DNA from: an uncultured Pseudomonas sp.
GTDB taxonomy: Bacteria > Pseudomonadota > Gammaproteobacteria > Pseudomonadales > Pseudomonadaceae
NCBI RefSeq assembly: GCF_946885885.1
Contig: NZ_CAMPHN010000004.1
Location: 1-62,869 of the forward strand
Direction of reading: 5' to 3'
DNA length: 62,869 nt
Shown here: piece after piece, positions 1 to 7,838 of the stretch
How positions within the stretch are numbered: the stretch's first letter is position 1
How the letters are laid out: each line of letters opens with the position of its first letter
The notes under the pieces: model-generated
What the model was told of the DNA's origin: nothing
The model's input: the letters and a program-made list of their open reading frames with translations, nothing else
Database searches by the model: none
Made by a program: the position numbers and the translations under genes

Positions 1-2
1 GC

Positions 3-116
3 CCGAAAGCCGGTGGCCCGAGCTACCTGCTGCGTTTCGTCAACGAACGCACCACTTCGGTCAACACCACGGCGGTGGGCGGCAACGCTTCGCTGTTGTC
101 GCTGGGCGACGAGTAA
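3..116 (+). CDS. putA: PutA, proline dehydrogenase / P5C dehydrogenase (C-terminal end only)
   Basis: Only the last 37 codons are in the window; the gene starts upstream. The reading frame ends with TVNTTAVGG-like residues (seen as SVNTTAVGGNASLLSLGDE before the TAA). This is the conserved C-terminal tail of long PutA proteins, which closes over the aldehyde dehydrogenase dimer. PutA oxidises L-proline to glutamate in two steps at the membrane and often also represses the put genes. The next gene, 173 bases downstream, is the proline transporter putP, the usual partner. The call rests on a short fragment plus this neighbour. Confidence 0.85.
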   Translation, partial: PKAGGPSYLLRFVNERTTSVNTTAVGGNASLLSLGDE

Positions 117-289
117 CAGGCTATCGCGCTGCGATCTGTCCCCTGGTTCAGGGCGAGCCAATAGGCTCGCCCCGCCTCCGACGCTGCATTTGCGTGCGCT
201 TGGTCGGTGGTTTAACGCAGTGGCCGCATGCCGCGGTTGCTTAAAATACAGAGTCACGGCCCGAGCCGTGCCAACACGAGAACAACAAC

Positions 290-1780
290 ATGAATGAGCA
301 GAATGTTTTTGTCGTAGGGGTGACCTTCGTGGTCTACCTGGTGCTGATGTTGTGGCTGGGCATAGTCGCCTATCGCCGTACCAGCAATCTGTCCGACTAT
401 GTACTGGGTGGGCGCTCCATTGGCCCGACCACCGCCGCGCTGTCGGCGGGCGCATCGGACATGAGTGGCTGGCTGCTGCTGGGTTTGCCGGGCTACGCCC
501 TGGCTGCCGGTTTCGAGGCCACCTGGATCGCCATCGGCCTGCTGGCCGGTACCTGGTTGAACTGGCTGTTCGTTGCCCAGCGCCTGCGCATTTACTCGCA
601 CACGGCCAACGACTCGGTGACCATGCCGGCCTACTTCGAGAATCGCTTCAACGACAAGTCCCGTGCCCTGCGCGTGGTTTCGGCGTTGATCATCCTGACG
701 TTTTTCCTGTTCTACACCAGTTCGGGCCTGGTCGCGTCCGGCAAGCTGTTCGAAACCGTGTTCGGTTTCGATTACAAGATCGCCGTGGTCGTCGGCACCC
801 TGGCCGTGGTCTCCTACACCCTGTTCGGTGGCTTCCTCGCCGTGGCCTGGACCGACGTGGTGCAGGGGCTACTGATGGCCGCCGCGCTGGTGCTGGTGCC
901 GGTGTTCGCTCTCAACGCCGTGGGCGGCATCGAGGCGACCCATGCAGCAATGAACGCCAAGAACCCCGAGTTGCTGACGTTCTTCAACGATGTCAAAGGC
1001 CAGCCGTTGGGCATCATCGCCATTCTCTCGCTGCTCGGCTGGGGTCTCGGCTACTTCGGCCAGCCGCATATCCTGGCGCGTTTCAAGGCGATCTCCAACG
1101 ACAAGGACATGCCGACCGCCCGCCGTATCGCGGTGAGCTGGACCGCCCTGACCCTGGTTGCCGCGCTGGTCATCGGCTGGGTGGCCCTGGGCTACCTGGA
1201 AACCGACCTGGCCGACGCCGAAACCGTGTTCATGGTGCTGGTCAACAGCCTGTTCCATCCGGTCGTGGCCGGTATCCTGATGGCCGCCGTGCTGGCTGCG
1301 ATCATGTCCACCGCCGACTCGCAGTTGCTGGTCAGCTCCTCGGCCCTGGCTGAAGACTTCTACAAGGCCATCCTCAAGAAAGATGCCGGCGACGCCGAGC
1401 TGGTCTGGATCGGCCGCGCCGCCGTGATCCTGATCGCCGTTATCGCCCTGGTTCTGGCCATGAACCCGGACAGCACCGTTCTCGGTCTGGTGTCCTATGC
1501 CTGGGCAGGTTTCGGCGCGGCCTTCGGTCCGGCGATCCTGCTGTCGTTGTACTGGAAGCGGATGAACCGTAACGGTGCTCTCGCCGGTATCGCCCTGGGC
1601 GGCGTGACCGTGGTGATCTGGAAGCAGCTGGCCAGTCTGGGCGGCGTGTTCGGTCTCTACGAAATCATCCCCGGCTTTATCCTGGCGACCATCGCGATCG
1701 TCGTCGTCAGCCTGCTGACCGAAGAGCCAGAGGCCGCAGTGCAAGCGCAGTTCGACGAAGTCGAGCGCAAGCTGGCCTGA
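290..1780 (+). CDS. putP: Sodium/proline symporter PutP
   Basis: A 496-residue inner-membrane protein of the solute:sodium symporter family with about 13 hydrophobic segments. It imports L-proline with Na+ and feeds PutA encoded just upstream. The family hallmark GASDMSGWLLLGLPG lies at residues 54-68. Asp57 and Ser59 match the Na+-binding Asp55/Ser57 of E. coli PutP. A second conserved stretch, MSTADSQLLVSSSALAEDF, lies near residue 340 and belongs to the sodium site on the other helix. Length fits the family. The ATG at 290 follows directly on an A-rich stretch and no better start is visible. The gene ends in front of a strong hairpin terminator. Confidence 0.96.
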   Translation: MNEQNVFVVGVTFVVYLVLMLWLGIVAYRRTSNLSDYVLGGRSIGPTTAALSAGASDMSGWLLLGLPGYALAAGFEATWIAIGLLAGTWLNWLFVAQRLRIYSHTANDSVTMPAYFENRFNDKSRALRVVSALIILTFFLFYTSSGLVASGKLFETVFGFDYKIAVVVGTLAVVSYTLFGGFLAVAWTDVVQGLLMAAALVLVPVFALNAVGGIEATHAAMNAKNPELLTFFNDVKGQPLGIIAILSLLGWGLGYFGQPHILARFKAISNDKDMPTARRIAVSWTALTLVAALVIGWVALGYLETDLADAETVFMVLVNSLFHPVVAGILMAAVLAAIMSTADSQLLVSSSALAEDFYKAILKKDAGDAELVWIGRAAVILIAVIALVLAMNPDSTVLGLVSYAWAGFGAAFGPAILLSLYWKRMNRNGALAGIALGGVTVVIWKQLASLGGVFGLYEIIPGFILATIAIVVVSLLTEEPEAAVQAQFDEVERKLA

Positions 1781-1887
1781 ACCCATTCACCCTGCCCACG
1801 GTCGGTCGTCTGTGGGTAGGTATCGTTAGCCGGAATTCATTGCTGATGCCCGGCTGAACGACTCACCCACGACCCGATAGGGCTTCG

Positions 1888-1926
1888 CCGATCCATACCC
1901 TCAGGGTATCGGGTCGGCTTTTTTTT
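1888..1926 (+). terminator. Rho-independent terminator of putP
   Basis: An imperfect inverted repeat (CCGATCCATACCC, loop TCA, GGGTATCGGGTCGG) is followed by eight T residues at 1919-1926. It lies about 110 bases after the putP stop and reads on the putP strand. The T tract is also the left border of the repeat array that follows. Confidence 0.8.
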
Positions 1927-2516
1927 AGCGCTGTCCCAATAATGTGTCGCATGGGCGATTCAGGCCTGAGCCTTTCTCGCATAGCCGGCAACGCGTAGGG
2001 TGACGCGGGGCCGCCTAGGCCGTGCGCACCACCGCAGGCGACGAATCACAGGTGCGCATGGCGCACCCTACGGATCCAGACCGTCTTAAACTCAGTGGCG
2101 ATAGCCGAACGCAACACGCTATTGGTACATAACCTTTTTTGGCTGTGTCCCAATGACGTATTGCATGATGCGATGCCTCGTAGGAGGCGCGCCCCCGCAG
2201 CGAATGCAGCCCGCAGGGCTGCCCGCTCATCGGTTCGCGGATACAGCGAAAAGCTCGCCCCGAGGTCGGGCCTCCTACGATTCGTGCCTGGCGATACAAC
2301 CCGTAACGGGTACAGAGCCTTTTTTGCTACATACCCATTGCGTGTTGTCACCAGCGGAGGCGTGACACTGCTTGCCGAGGCCGCAATGGGTAGGGTGCGC
2401 CGTGCGCACCAGGAATCCATGTCGGCGCTGCTGCGCACGGCTCACTCTACGAAGTCAGCCCCCCTACATTTAGCGCCGATGCCTGAACGCAACAGAGTAC
2501 GGGACATAGCTTTTTT
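1927..2516. repeat. Tandem array of three MITE-like elements separated by T6 tracts
   Basis: This 760-base gap between putP and the next gene holds no credible gene. Three elements (about 1927-2134, 2141-2319 and 2326-2510) are separated by T tracts at 2135-2140, 2320-2325 and 2511-2516. The outer ends of each are diverged inverted repeats of the form GCTATGTCCCAATAGCGTG; for example 2142-2163 and the complement of 2111-2132 align at most positions. Each element carries a different internal REP-like palindrome starting with GTAGG, such as 2180-2278 in the middle one. Open frames here are by-products of the repeats. The first element begins at the T tract of the putP terminator. Confidence 0.6.
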
Positions 2517-2542
2517 GCCTGGGTGAAATCCATGGAGCGAGT

Positions 2543-3826
2543 TCAGAACCGGTCGACCCGGTAAGGCTGCGGGTCGATGGCCGGCGTTTTTCCGGTCATC
2601 AGATCGACCACCAGTTCCGCGCTGATCGCCGCCTGGGTCAGGCCCAGGTGCTGATTGCCGAAGGCGAACAACAGCCGGGCGTGTCGCGGGTGACGGTCGA
2701 TCACCGGCAGCGAGTCGGGCAGGGTGGGGCGGTGGCCCATCCATTCGCGGCAGCTCAGCGCTGGATCGGCGAGCGCCGGGACAAGGGCCTGGCTATGTCG
2801 GCGCAAGGTCTTGAAGCGGCGGGCAATCGGCTTCAGTCGCAGGCCGCCGAGTTCGGTAAAGCCCACCGCGCGCAGGCCGGAATCCAGCGGGCTGAGGACG
2901 AAGCGGCGCTCGGCCGAGCCGATCGGTCGATTCAGGCTGACGGCCGGGCTGTCCATGCTGATGTGATAGCCGCGCTCCGCTTCCAGTGGCACCTCGATTC
3001 CCGTGCCTTGCAGCAGCGTCTTGCTCCAGGCGCCGGCACAAATTACCGCCTGATCGACGTTCAACAATTTGCCGGTGAGCTGCACCCGTACCTGTTGCGC
3101 ATCCGCTGAGAGGCTTTCGACCGGCTGCTGCATGAAGCGCCCGCCGCGGGCTTCGAACGCGGCGAACAGCAGGCGGCAGAGCTGATAGGGTTCGCGTACC
3201 TGGCAGGCATCGGGGAAGTACAGGGCATGGCTGAGGGTACCGACCAGCGCCGGCTCCAGCTGGGCCAGGCGCGTGGCGTCGATCAGCTCGCAGCGTACGC
3301 CCCATTGCTGCAGGTAACGCGCATGGGCCTTGGCGTCCTCCAGGCGCTGCGCCGACTCCCATACCAGCAGGTAGCCGGAGTTGCACAGTTGCTCGCTCGC
3401 GCCTATATCGGCCAGGCAACGCTGCCATGCCGGCAGCGCCGCCCGATTGAGCTGACGTAGACCGATACGTGAGCGCTCGACCTGGGCAGGGCGGGCGGCG
3501 GCGACGAAGCGCAGCAGCCAGGGCAGGCTGCGGTGCAGATAGCCGAGCGGCAGCGCCAGCGGCCCGTGCGGGTCGAACAACATGGTCAGCGCGCCGCGCA
3601 GGGTCTTGCCGCTGGACAGCGGGTCGATCAGTTCGGTGGCCAGGTAACCGGCATTGCCGAACGAGGCGCCTCGGCCCGGCGCATCGCGGTCGATCAGGGT
3701 TACCTGGTAACCCTTGCGCTGGGCTTGCAGGGCGGTACACAGGCCGACCACTCCGGCGCCAACCACGGCGACCGTCCCAGAGTCAGGGGCAACAGGCTGA
3801 GTCGTGGGAGTGGATTTATCCGCCAT
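2543..3826 (-). CDS. FAD-dependent D-amino acid dehydrogenase family protein (DadA-like)
   Basis: A 427-residue flavoenzyme of the DAO superfamily. The N-terminal dinucleotide fold is clear: VAVVGAGVVGLC with the glycines at 23-28 and an acidic residue (LIDRD) ending strand 2. Near the C-terminus are GHRPTLPDSLPVI and GNQHLGLTQA, the usual FAD- and substrate-side motifs of DadA and glycine oxidase relatives. Such enzymes oxidise D-amino acids to imines at the expense of quinone or oxygen. It lies 49 bases behind an ornithine cyclodeaminase-family gene on the same strand, probably as one operon. Since that partner can reduce cyclic imines and putP/putA lie next door, D-proline or a related cyclic amino acid is a plausible substrate, but this is inference. 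The start at 3826 has a GGAG 9-10 bases upstream. Confidence 0.85.
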   Translation of the reverse strand: MADKSTPTTQPVAPDSGTVAVVGAGVVGLCTALQAQRKGYQVTLIDRDAPGRGASFGNAGYLATELIDPLSSGKTLRGALTMLFDPHGPLALPLGYLHRSLPWLLRFVAAARPAQVERSRIGLRQLNRAALPAWQRCLADIGASEQLCNSGYLLVWESAQRLEDAKAHARYLQQWGVRCELIDATRLAQLEPALVGTLSHALYFPDACQVREPYQLCRLLFAAFEARGGRFMQQPVESLSADAQQVRVQLTGKLLNVDQAVICAGAWSKTLLQGTGIEVPLEAERGYHISMDSPAVSLNRPIGSAERRFVLSPLDSGLRAVGFTELGGLRLKPIARRFKTLRRHSQALVPALADPALSCREWMGHRPTLPDSLPVIDRHPRHARLLFAFGNQHLGLTQAAISAELVVDLMTGKTPAIDPQPYRVDRF

Positions 3827-3875
3827 GCTCGGGGCTCCTGAAGAGGAGGCACGCGGTGAGTGCCTGGGTAGCTTT

Positions 3876-4832
3876 TCAGCCTTGATTGCGGAACGCGAGG
3901 ATTGCCGCGGCGAGGTCTTCGCGTGAGTCGCCGACAGACTTGAACAGGGTCACCCTTTGTTCGGCGTCGTCCAGGGCGGCGCGGCCGGCGTGCTGACCGT
4001 GGCATAGCTCGGCGAGTTCGGCGAGGATCTTGTCGGCGCCGATCGCCCCTTCGCTGATCGGGATGATCAGGTCGCCGCTCTCGCTCAGCGTACCGGCCCG
4101 GGTATCGACGAACAGCGCACAACGCTGCATGGCGGCATTGTCGGTCTCGCGCATGCTGGGGGTGAAGCTGCCGACCAGATCGAGGTGCGCTCCGGGCTTG
4201 AGCCAGTCGCCGAATACCAGCGGCTCGGTCGCCATGGTCGCGCAACTGACGATGTCCGCTGTGCCGACGACCTCTAGCAACCGATCGCTGGGACAAACCC
4301 GGGCATCGATGCCGCAGGCGGTGAGCTCGGCCACCAACGCCGCTGCGACCGCCTCGTGGCGATCCCACACCTGAACGGTCTGGATCGGCCGCACGCTCAT
4401 ATGCGCCGGGATCAGCCGGCGGGCCATGCGCCCGGCGCCGACCATCAGCAGTTGGCTGGCATCCGCACGTGAGAGAAAACGCGAGGCCAATGCCGAAGCG
4501 GCGGCGGTGCGCCGGGCGGTCAGCTCGTTGCCATCCAGCAGGGCCAGTGGGCGGCCGGTCCTGCCGCAGCTGAGCATGTAATGGCTGCTCAACCCCGGCA
4601 GATTGCGCGCGTTGTTGCCGGGGAACACGCTGACCTGCTTGACCCCGAGGTATTCGCCTTCGATCCAGGCGGGCATCAGCAGCAAGGTGGCAGCAGGCTC
4701 GCCGGGAACTTCGATCCTGTGGTGGTGGCGGATCGGCGAACGCACATCCTCACGGGCGAAGATATCTTTCAGCGCTTCGATCAAACTGTCCCACGGCAGG
4801 GCGTTTCGTACCTGATCGGCATTCAGTTGCAT
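3876..4832 (-). CDS. Ornithine cyclodeaminase / ketimine reductase family protein (mu-crystallin family)
   Basis: A 318-residue protein of the OCD/mu-crystallin family. It has the family N-terminus with GVKQVSVFPGN (Lys65) and an NAD(P) Rossmann motif VGAGRMA at 131-137. A later stretch, LVGSFTPSMRE, matches the conserved region that faces the cofactor. Members either cyclise ornithine to proline or reduce pyrroline-2-carboxylate and piperideine-2-carboxylate. The partner downstream is a D-amino acid dehydrogenase-like gene, and the divergent gene is an AraC regulator, a layout typical of D-amino-acid or hydroxyproline-type catabolism in Pseudomonas. A ketimine reductase (LhpI/DpkA-like) role is therefore favoured over true ornithine cyclodeaminase. 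Sequence alone cannot decide. Confidence 0.82.
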   Translation of the reverse strand: MQLNADQVRNALPWDSLIEALKDIFAREDVRSPIRHHHRIEVPGEPAATLLLMPAWIEGEYLGVKQVSVFPGNNARNLPGLSSHYMLSCGRTGRPLALLDGNELTARRTAAASALASRFLSRADASQLLMVGAGRMARRLIPAHMSVRPIQTVQVWDRHEAVAAALVAELTACGIDARVCPSDRLLEVVGTADIVSCATMATEPLVFGDWLKPGAHLDLVGSFTPSMRETDNAAMQRCALFVDTRAGTLSESGDLIIPISEGAIGADKILAELAELCHGQHAGRAALDDAEQRVTLFKSVGDSREDLAAAILAFRNQG

Positions 4833-4957
4833 GGCGGCTTTTCCGTTGTGTTGGCGATTTGTATCCTAACCGCGTCTGTACGTTTGCCATTGACCTGGGC
4901 GCTGGAGTTATATACCCGGACTATGAAAACCCTCCCTCCCATCATGGCCTCGGCAGC

Positions 4958-5782
4958 ATGAACGGCAGCCAGGCGCGGCGTAATCTGATCGCACTACAGC
5001 GCGGCGAGCATTGTCACGACTATGCCCAGGTGCTGATCGGCTGGCGCGGGCGGATGGATTGCGCGTTCAGCGACAGTGCGGGGCGTTTGACCAACGGCAC
5101 CGCGGCCCTGGTGCCGGCCTCGGCCAGCCACCTGTATGCCGGCCTCAGCGAAGAAAGCGAATTGCTGGTGATCGACGTGGCGCTGAGCGATCCCTATATC
5201 CGCGCGCTGGAACAGGCCTGCGAGCTGAAATTCAGCGAGACGCTGTTCCAGCGTGCGGAATTCATCACCCTGGATGCCGCCGCGATGCCCTTGCTGGATT
5301 TCGCCGCCGGGCAATTGCAGCGCGATACCGGGCGCAGCGCGCTGGTCAACTACCAGTTGGTATCGCTATTTATGACCCAACTGGTCCAGCACTACTCATC
5401 GGTACCACCGTTACCCGCGCAGTCGCGTCTGGCGCTCGCCGAACTCAATCGACTGATCGACCGGCGTCTCGCCGAGCCGCCTTGCAACGGCGAGCTGGCT
5501 GCGGCATTGAATCTCAGCGAGAGCCATTTCAACTTCCTGTTCCAGCGCAGGTTCGCCATGACGCCGCAGCAGTACGTGATGAGCCGGCGCATGCAACGCG
5601 CGCAATATTTGTTGCTCAACAGCACGATGCCCTTGGCGGCGGTGGCCGATGAAGTCGGCTTCGCCGATGCCTCCAGCTTCTCCCGTGCCTACAAAAGCCG
5701 CTTCAAGCAAACGCCCGGTGCCACCCGTAACGTCCGGCTCGAGCCCCTCGATCGTTCCTCGGACCTTCCTCCCGAGCGGTAA
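4958..5782 (+). CDS. AraC-family transcriptional regulator
   Basis: An N-terminal cupin-like sensing domain with the short metal-type motif GEHCHDYAQVLIGW near the start is followed by the double helix-turn-helix of AraC/XylS proteins. The first helix pair is at ELAAALNLSESHFNFLFQRRF and the second at LAAVADEVGFADASSFSRAY. The frame is open from 4859, but ATG 4958 gives about 274 residues, the usual size for this subgroup, and leaves a normal divergent promoter region toward the ketimine-reductase-like gene at 4832. It probably controls that operon and perhaps itself. The start has no strong ribosome site, so a start at 4859 cannot be excluded. Confidence 0.85.
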   Translation: MNGSQARRNLIALQRGEHCHDYAQVLIGWRGRMDCAFSDSAGRLTNGTAALVPASASHLYAGLSEESELLVIDVALSDPYIRALEQACELKFSETLFQRAEFITLDAAAMPLLDFAAGQLQRDTGRSALVNYQLVSLFMTQLVQHYSSVPPLPAQSRLALAELNRLIDRRLAEPPCNGELAAALNLSESHFNFLFQRRFAMTPQQYVMSRRMQRAQYLLLNSTMPLAAVADEVGFADASSFSRAYKSRFKQTPGATRNVRLEPLDRSSDLPPER

Positions 5783-5879
5783 CCCTTGCTGGCAGCGCCC
5801 TGTCACGGGGCTGTGACATTCCTTTTGTTCCCGTCCGCTCCTGGCTCTGTGATCATGGGCAAAAACTGGAGACGAGCCC

Positions 5880-6749
5880 ATGACCGCCACCCGAAGTCCG
5901 GCCCAGGTACCGCTGCTACTCGGCATGATGCGCCTGCACGATTACCCCGAGCTGGCCACGCCGCAGGCGCTGTTGGGCTTTATCGAGCGTTGCGTGGAGC
6001 ACGGGTTGAATGCCTTCGACCACGCCAATATCTACGGCCAGGGCAGATGCGAGGCGCATTTCGGCGATGCTTTGCGCCTCAGGCCGCACTTACGCGCGCA
6101 GCTGCAGTTGATCGGCAAGGCCGATATCGTTCTGGCCCCGCAGGATGCTTCGCGTTGGCAGGTCAAACACTACGACAGCAGCGCGGCGCACCTGCGCGAT
6201 TCGCTCGAGGCGTCGCTCAAGCGCCTCGGCGTCGAACGTCTGGATGGCTTTCTGTTGCACCGCCCCGACCCGCTGATGCGGGCCGAGGAAACCATCCGCG
6301 TGCTGCAGGAGATGCTCGACAGCGGCAAGGTCGGTTGGCTCGGCGTGTCGAACTTCCTGCCGTTGCAGTGGCAGCAGCTGGCGCGCGAGTTGCCGCTGCG
6401 TTGCAACCAGATCGAGCTGTCGCTGCTGGCCCAGGACGCGGCCTGGGATGGCCAGCTACAGGCGCTGCAGGCCGCCGGGATACAGGCGCTGGCCTGGTCG
6501 CCATTCGCCGGCGGGGCCTTTCCGGTGGCCTTGCAGCAAGCGTTGGCAACGGTTGCCGATACGCTCGGCGCAACGCCCGACCAGGTCGCGTTGGCCTGGC
6601 TGCGGCGCTTGCCCGGCGCGCCCGTGCCGATCATCGGCAGCCTGCGCTGGTCGCGCATCGAAAATGCCCTGGCGGGAGCGCAGCTGCATCTGGATACGCC
6701 GACCTGGTTCCACCTGGCGCAGGTGGCGCGCGGTTACGAAGCGCCCTGA
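5880..6749 (+). CDS. Aldo/keto reductase
   Basis: A 289-residue TIM-barrel oxidoreductase, close to YdhF-type aldo/keto reductases. The catalytic tetrad is visible: Asp47 and Tyr52 in AFDHANIYGQG, Lys80 in LIGKADI, and His127 in FLLHRPDP. The NADPH-binding end has PIIGSLRWSRIENAL. The enzyme should reduce an aldehyde or ketone with NADPH in the cytoplasm; the substrate cannot be read from the sequence. GGAGA stands 9-10 bases before the ATG. It follows the AraC gene on the same strand after 97 bases and converges on the SDR gene with only six bases between the two stop codons. Confidence 0.9.
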   Translation: MTATRSPAQVPLLLGMMRLHDYPELATPQALLGFIERCVEHGLNAFDHANIYGQGRCEAHFGDALRLRPHLRAQLQLIGKADIVLAPQDASRWQVKHYDSSAAHLRDSLEASLKRLGVERLDGFLLHRPDPLMRAEETIRVLQEMLDSGKVGWLGVSNFLPLQWQQLARELPLRCNQIELSLLAQDAAWDGQLQALQAAGIQALAWSPFAGGAFPVALQQALATVADTLGATPDQVALAWLRRLPGAPVPIIGSLRWSRIENALAGAQLHLDTPTWFHLAQVARGYEAP

Positions 6750-6755
6750 CTCTGC

Positions 6756-7733
6756 TCAATGCCGGCGTAAACCCAGCACGCCAAGGCCGAGCAACAGCGC
6801 CGCGAACACCCCGACCGCGAGCAAGGATCTGCTGGTGCGCGCCCTTTCCGCACGCCAGCCGCCATCCACGCGGCGTTCGGCGTGGGTGGGCTCGAACAGG
6901 TTGCCGGACGAGGTACCGCAGGCTTGTGCCCGGCTTATGGCCTTGCCGGTCAATTTTCCGGACAGCCACTCGAAGTGCGGCAAGAGAAAATGCGCGAGCC
7001 GCAGCAGGGATGCGCTGACGCCGACGGTAACCGTCGGTCTCGGGTGCAATGCCAGGCGCACCATGGCCGCGGCCACTTCGCGCGGATCGAGTATCGGCGG
7101 TGGCGGGGCCAGGCGGTGGCCGCTGTAGTTTCCGCTGTCGCGAAACCCTGGGGTATCGACCACCGCCGGGTAGACATCGCATACGTGAATACCCGGCCAA
7201 TCGGTCAGTTCGCCGCGCAAGGCCTCGGTAAAACCGCGCAAACCGTATTTCGCCGCGGAATAGGCACTGGCGAAGGGTTGCGCAACCCAACTACCGACCG
7301 ACAGGGTATTGATCAGCACCCCACAGCCCTGGGCCTTGAAGTAGGGCATAACGCCATGGGCGCCGCGCAGATAGCCGAGCAGGTCGGTCTGGATTACCTG
7401 TTCGTGGGCGCGTAGCGGCGTCTTGTCGAAACTGCCCAGGGCGCCGACGCCGGCGTTGTTGATCCACACATCGATGCGCCCGTCGCCGAAGTCGGCGGCG
7501 GCTTCGACCAGATCCAACACGGCCTGGTTGTCGGTCATATCGGTGGGTACAGCGATGGCCGCGGCGCCCTGCTGTATGCATTCGGCGACCACTTCGTCGA
7601 GCGCCTCGGCATCGCGCGCCGCCAGCACCAGCTTCGCGCCTTGCCAGGCAAAGGCTTCGGCCGCCGCGCGACCGATGCCGCTGGATGCGCCTGTCACCAC
7701 GACCAGTGCGCCTTGCAGTGATTTCATCGTCAT
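6756..7733 (-). CDS. SDR-family NAD(P)-dependent oxidoreductase with C-terminal membrane segment
   Basis: A 325-residue classical short-chain dehydrogenase. The cofactor motif TGASSGIG is at 14-21, NNAG at 92-95, and the catalytic Ser145, Tyr158 and Lys162 (YSAAK) are all in place. The last 25 residues are hydrophobic (LLAVGVFAALLLGLGVLG) and end in RRH, which suggests a membrane anchor. The substrate is unknown. An AGGAGG sequence 6-8 bases before ATG 7733 is a strong ribosome site. It lies 105 bases downstream of the malE-like gene on the same strand, so some read-through is possible, but nothing in the protein suggests a sugar role. Confidence 0.9.
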   Translation of the reverse strand: MTMKSLQGALVVVTGASSGIGRAAAEAFAWQGAKLVLAARDAEALDEVVAECIQQGAAAIAVPTDMTDNQAVLDLVEAAADFGDGRIDVWINNAGVGALGSFDKTPLRAHEQVIQTDLLGYLRGAHGVMPYFKAQGCGVLINTLSVGSWVAQPFASAYSAAKYGLRGFTEALRGELTDWPGIHVCDVYPAVVDTPGFRDSGNYSGHRLAPPPPILDPREVAAAMVRLALHPRPTVTVGVSASLLRLAHFLLPHFEWLSGKLTGKAISRAQACGTSSGNLFEPTHAERRVDGGWRAERARTSRSLLAVGVFAALLLGLGVLGLRRH

Positions 7734-7838
7734 TTTCGCTCCTCCTCAGAAAGGCTGAACTTCCATTGCGATGGACTATGGCGATGGCGCATTAATTCTG
7801 ACGATCCGCCGGGCGACCCGGCGTCGCGTTCGGCGCTC

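Noticed and set aside
2046..2526. Open frames on both strands of the putP-flavoenzyme gap (for example 2095-2526)
   Set aside because: They lie wholly in palindromic repeats, have no recognisable domains and are mirrored by equally long frames on the other strand.
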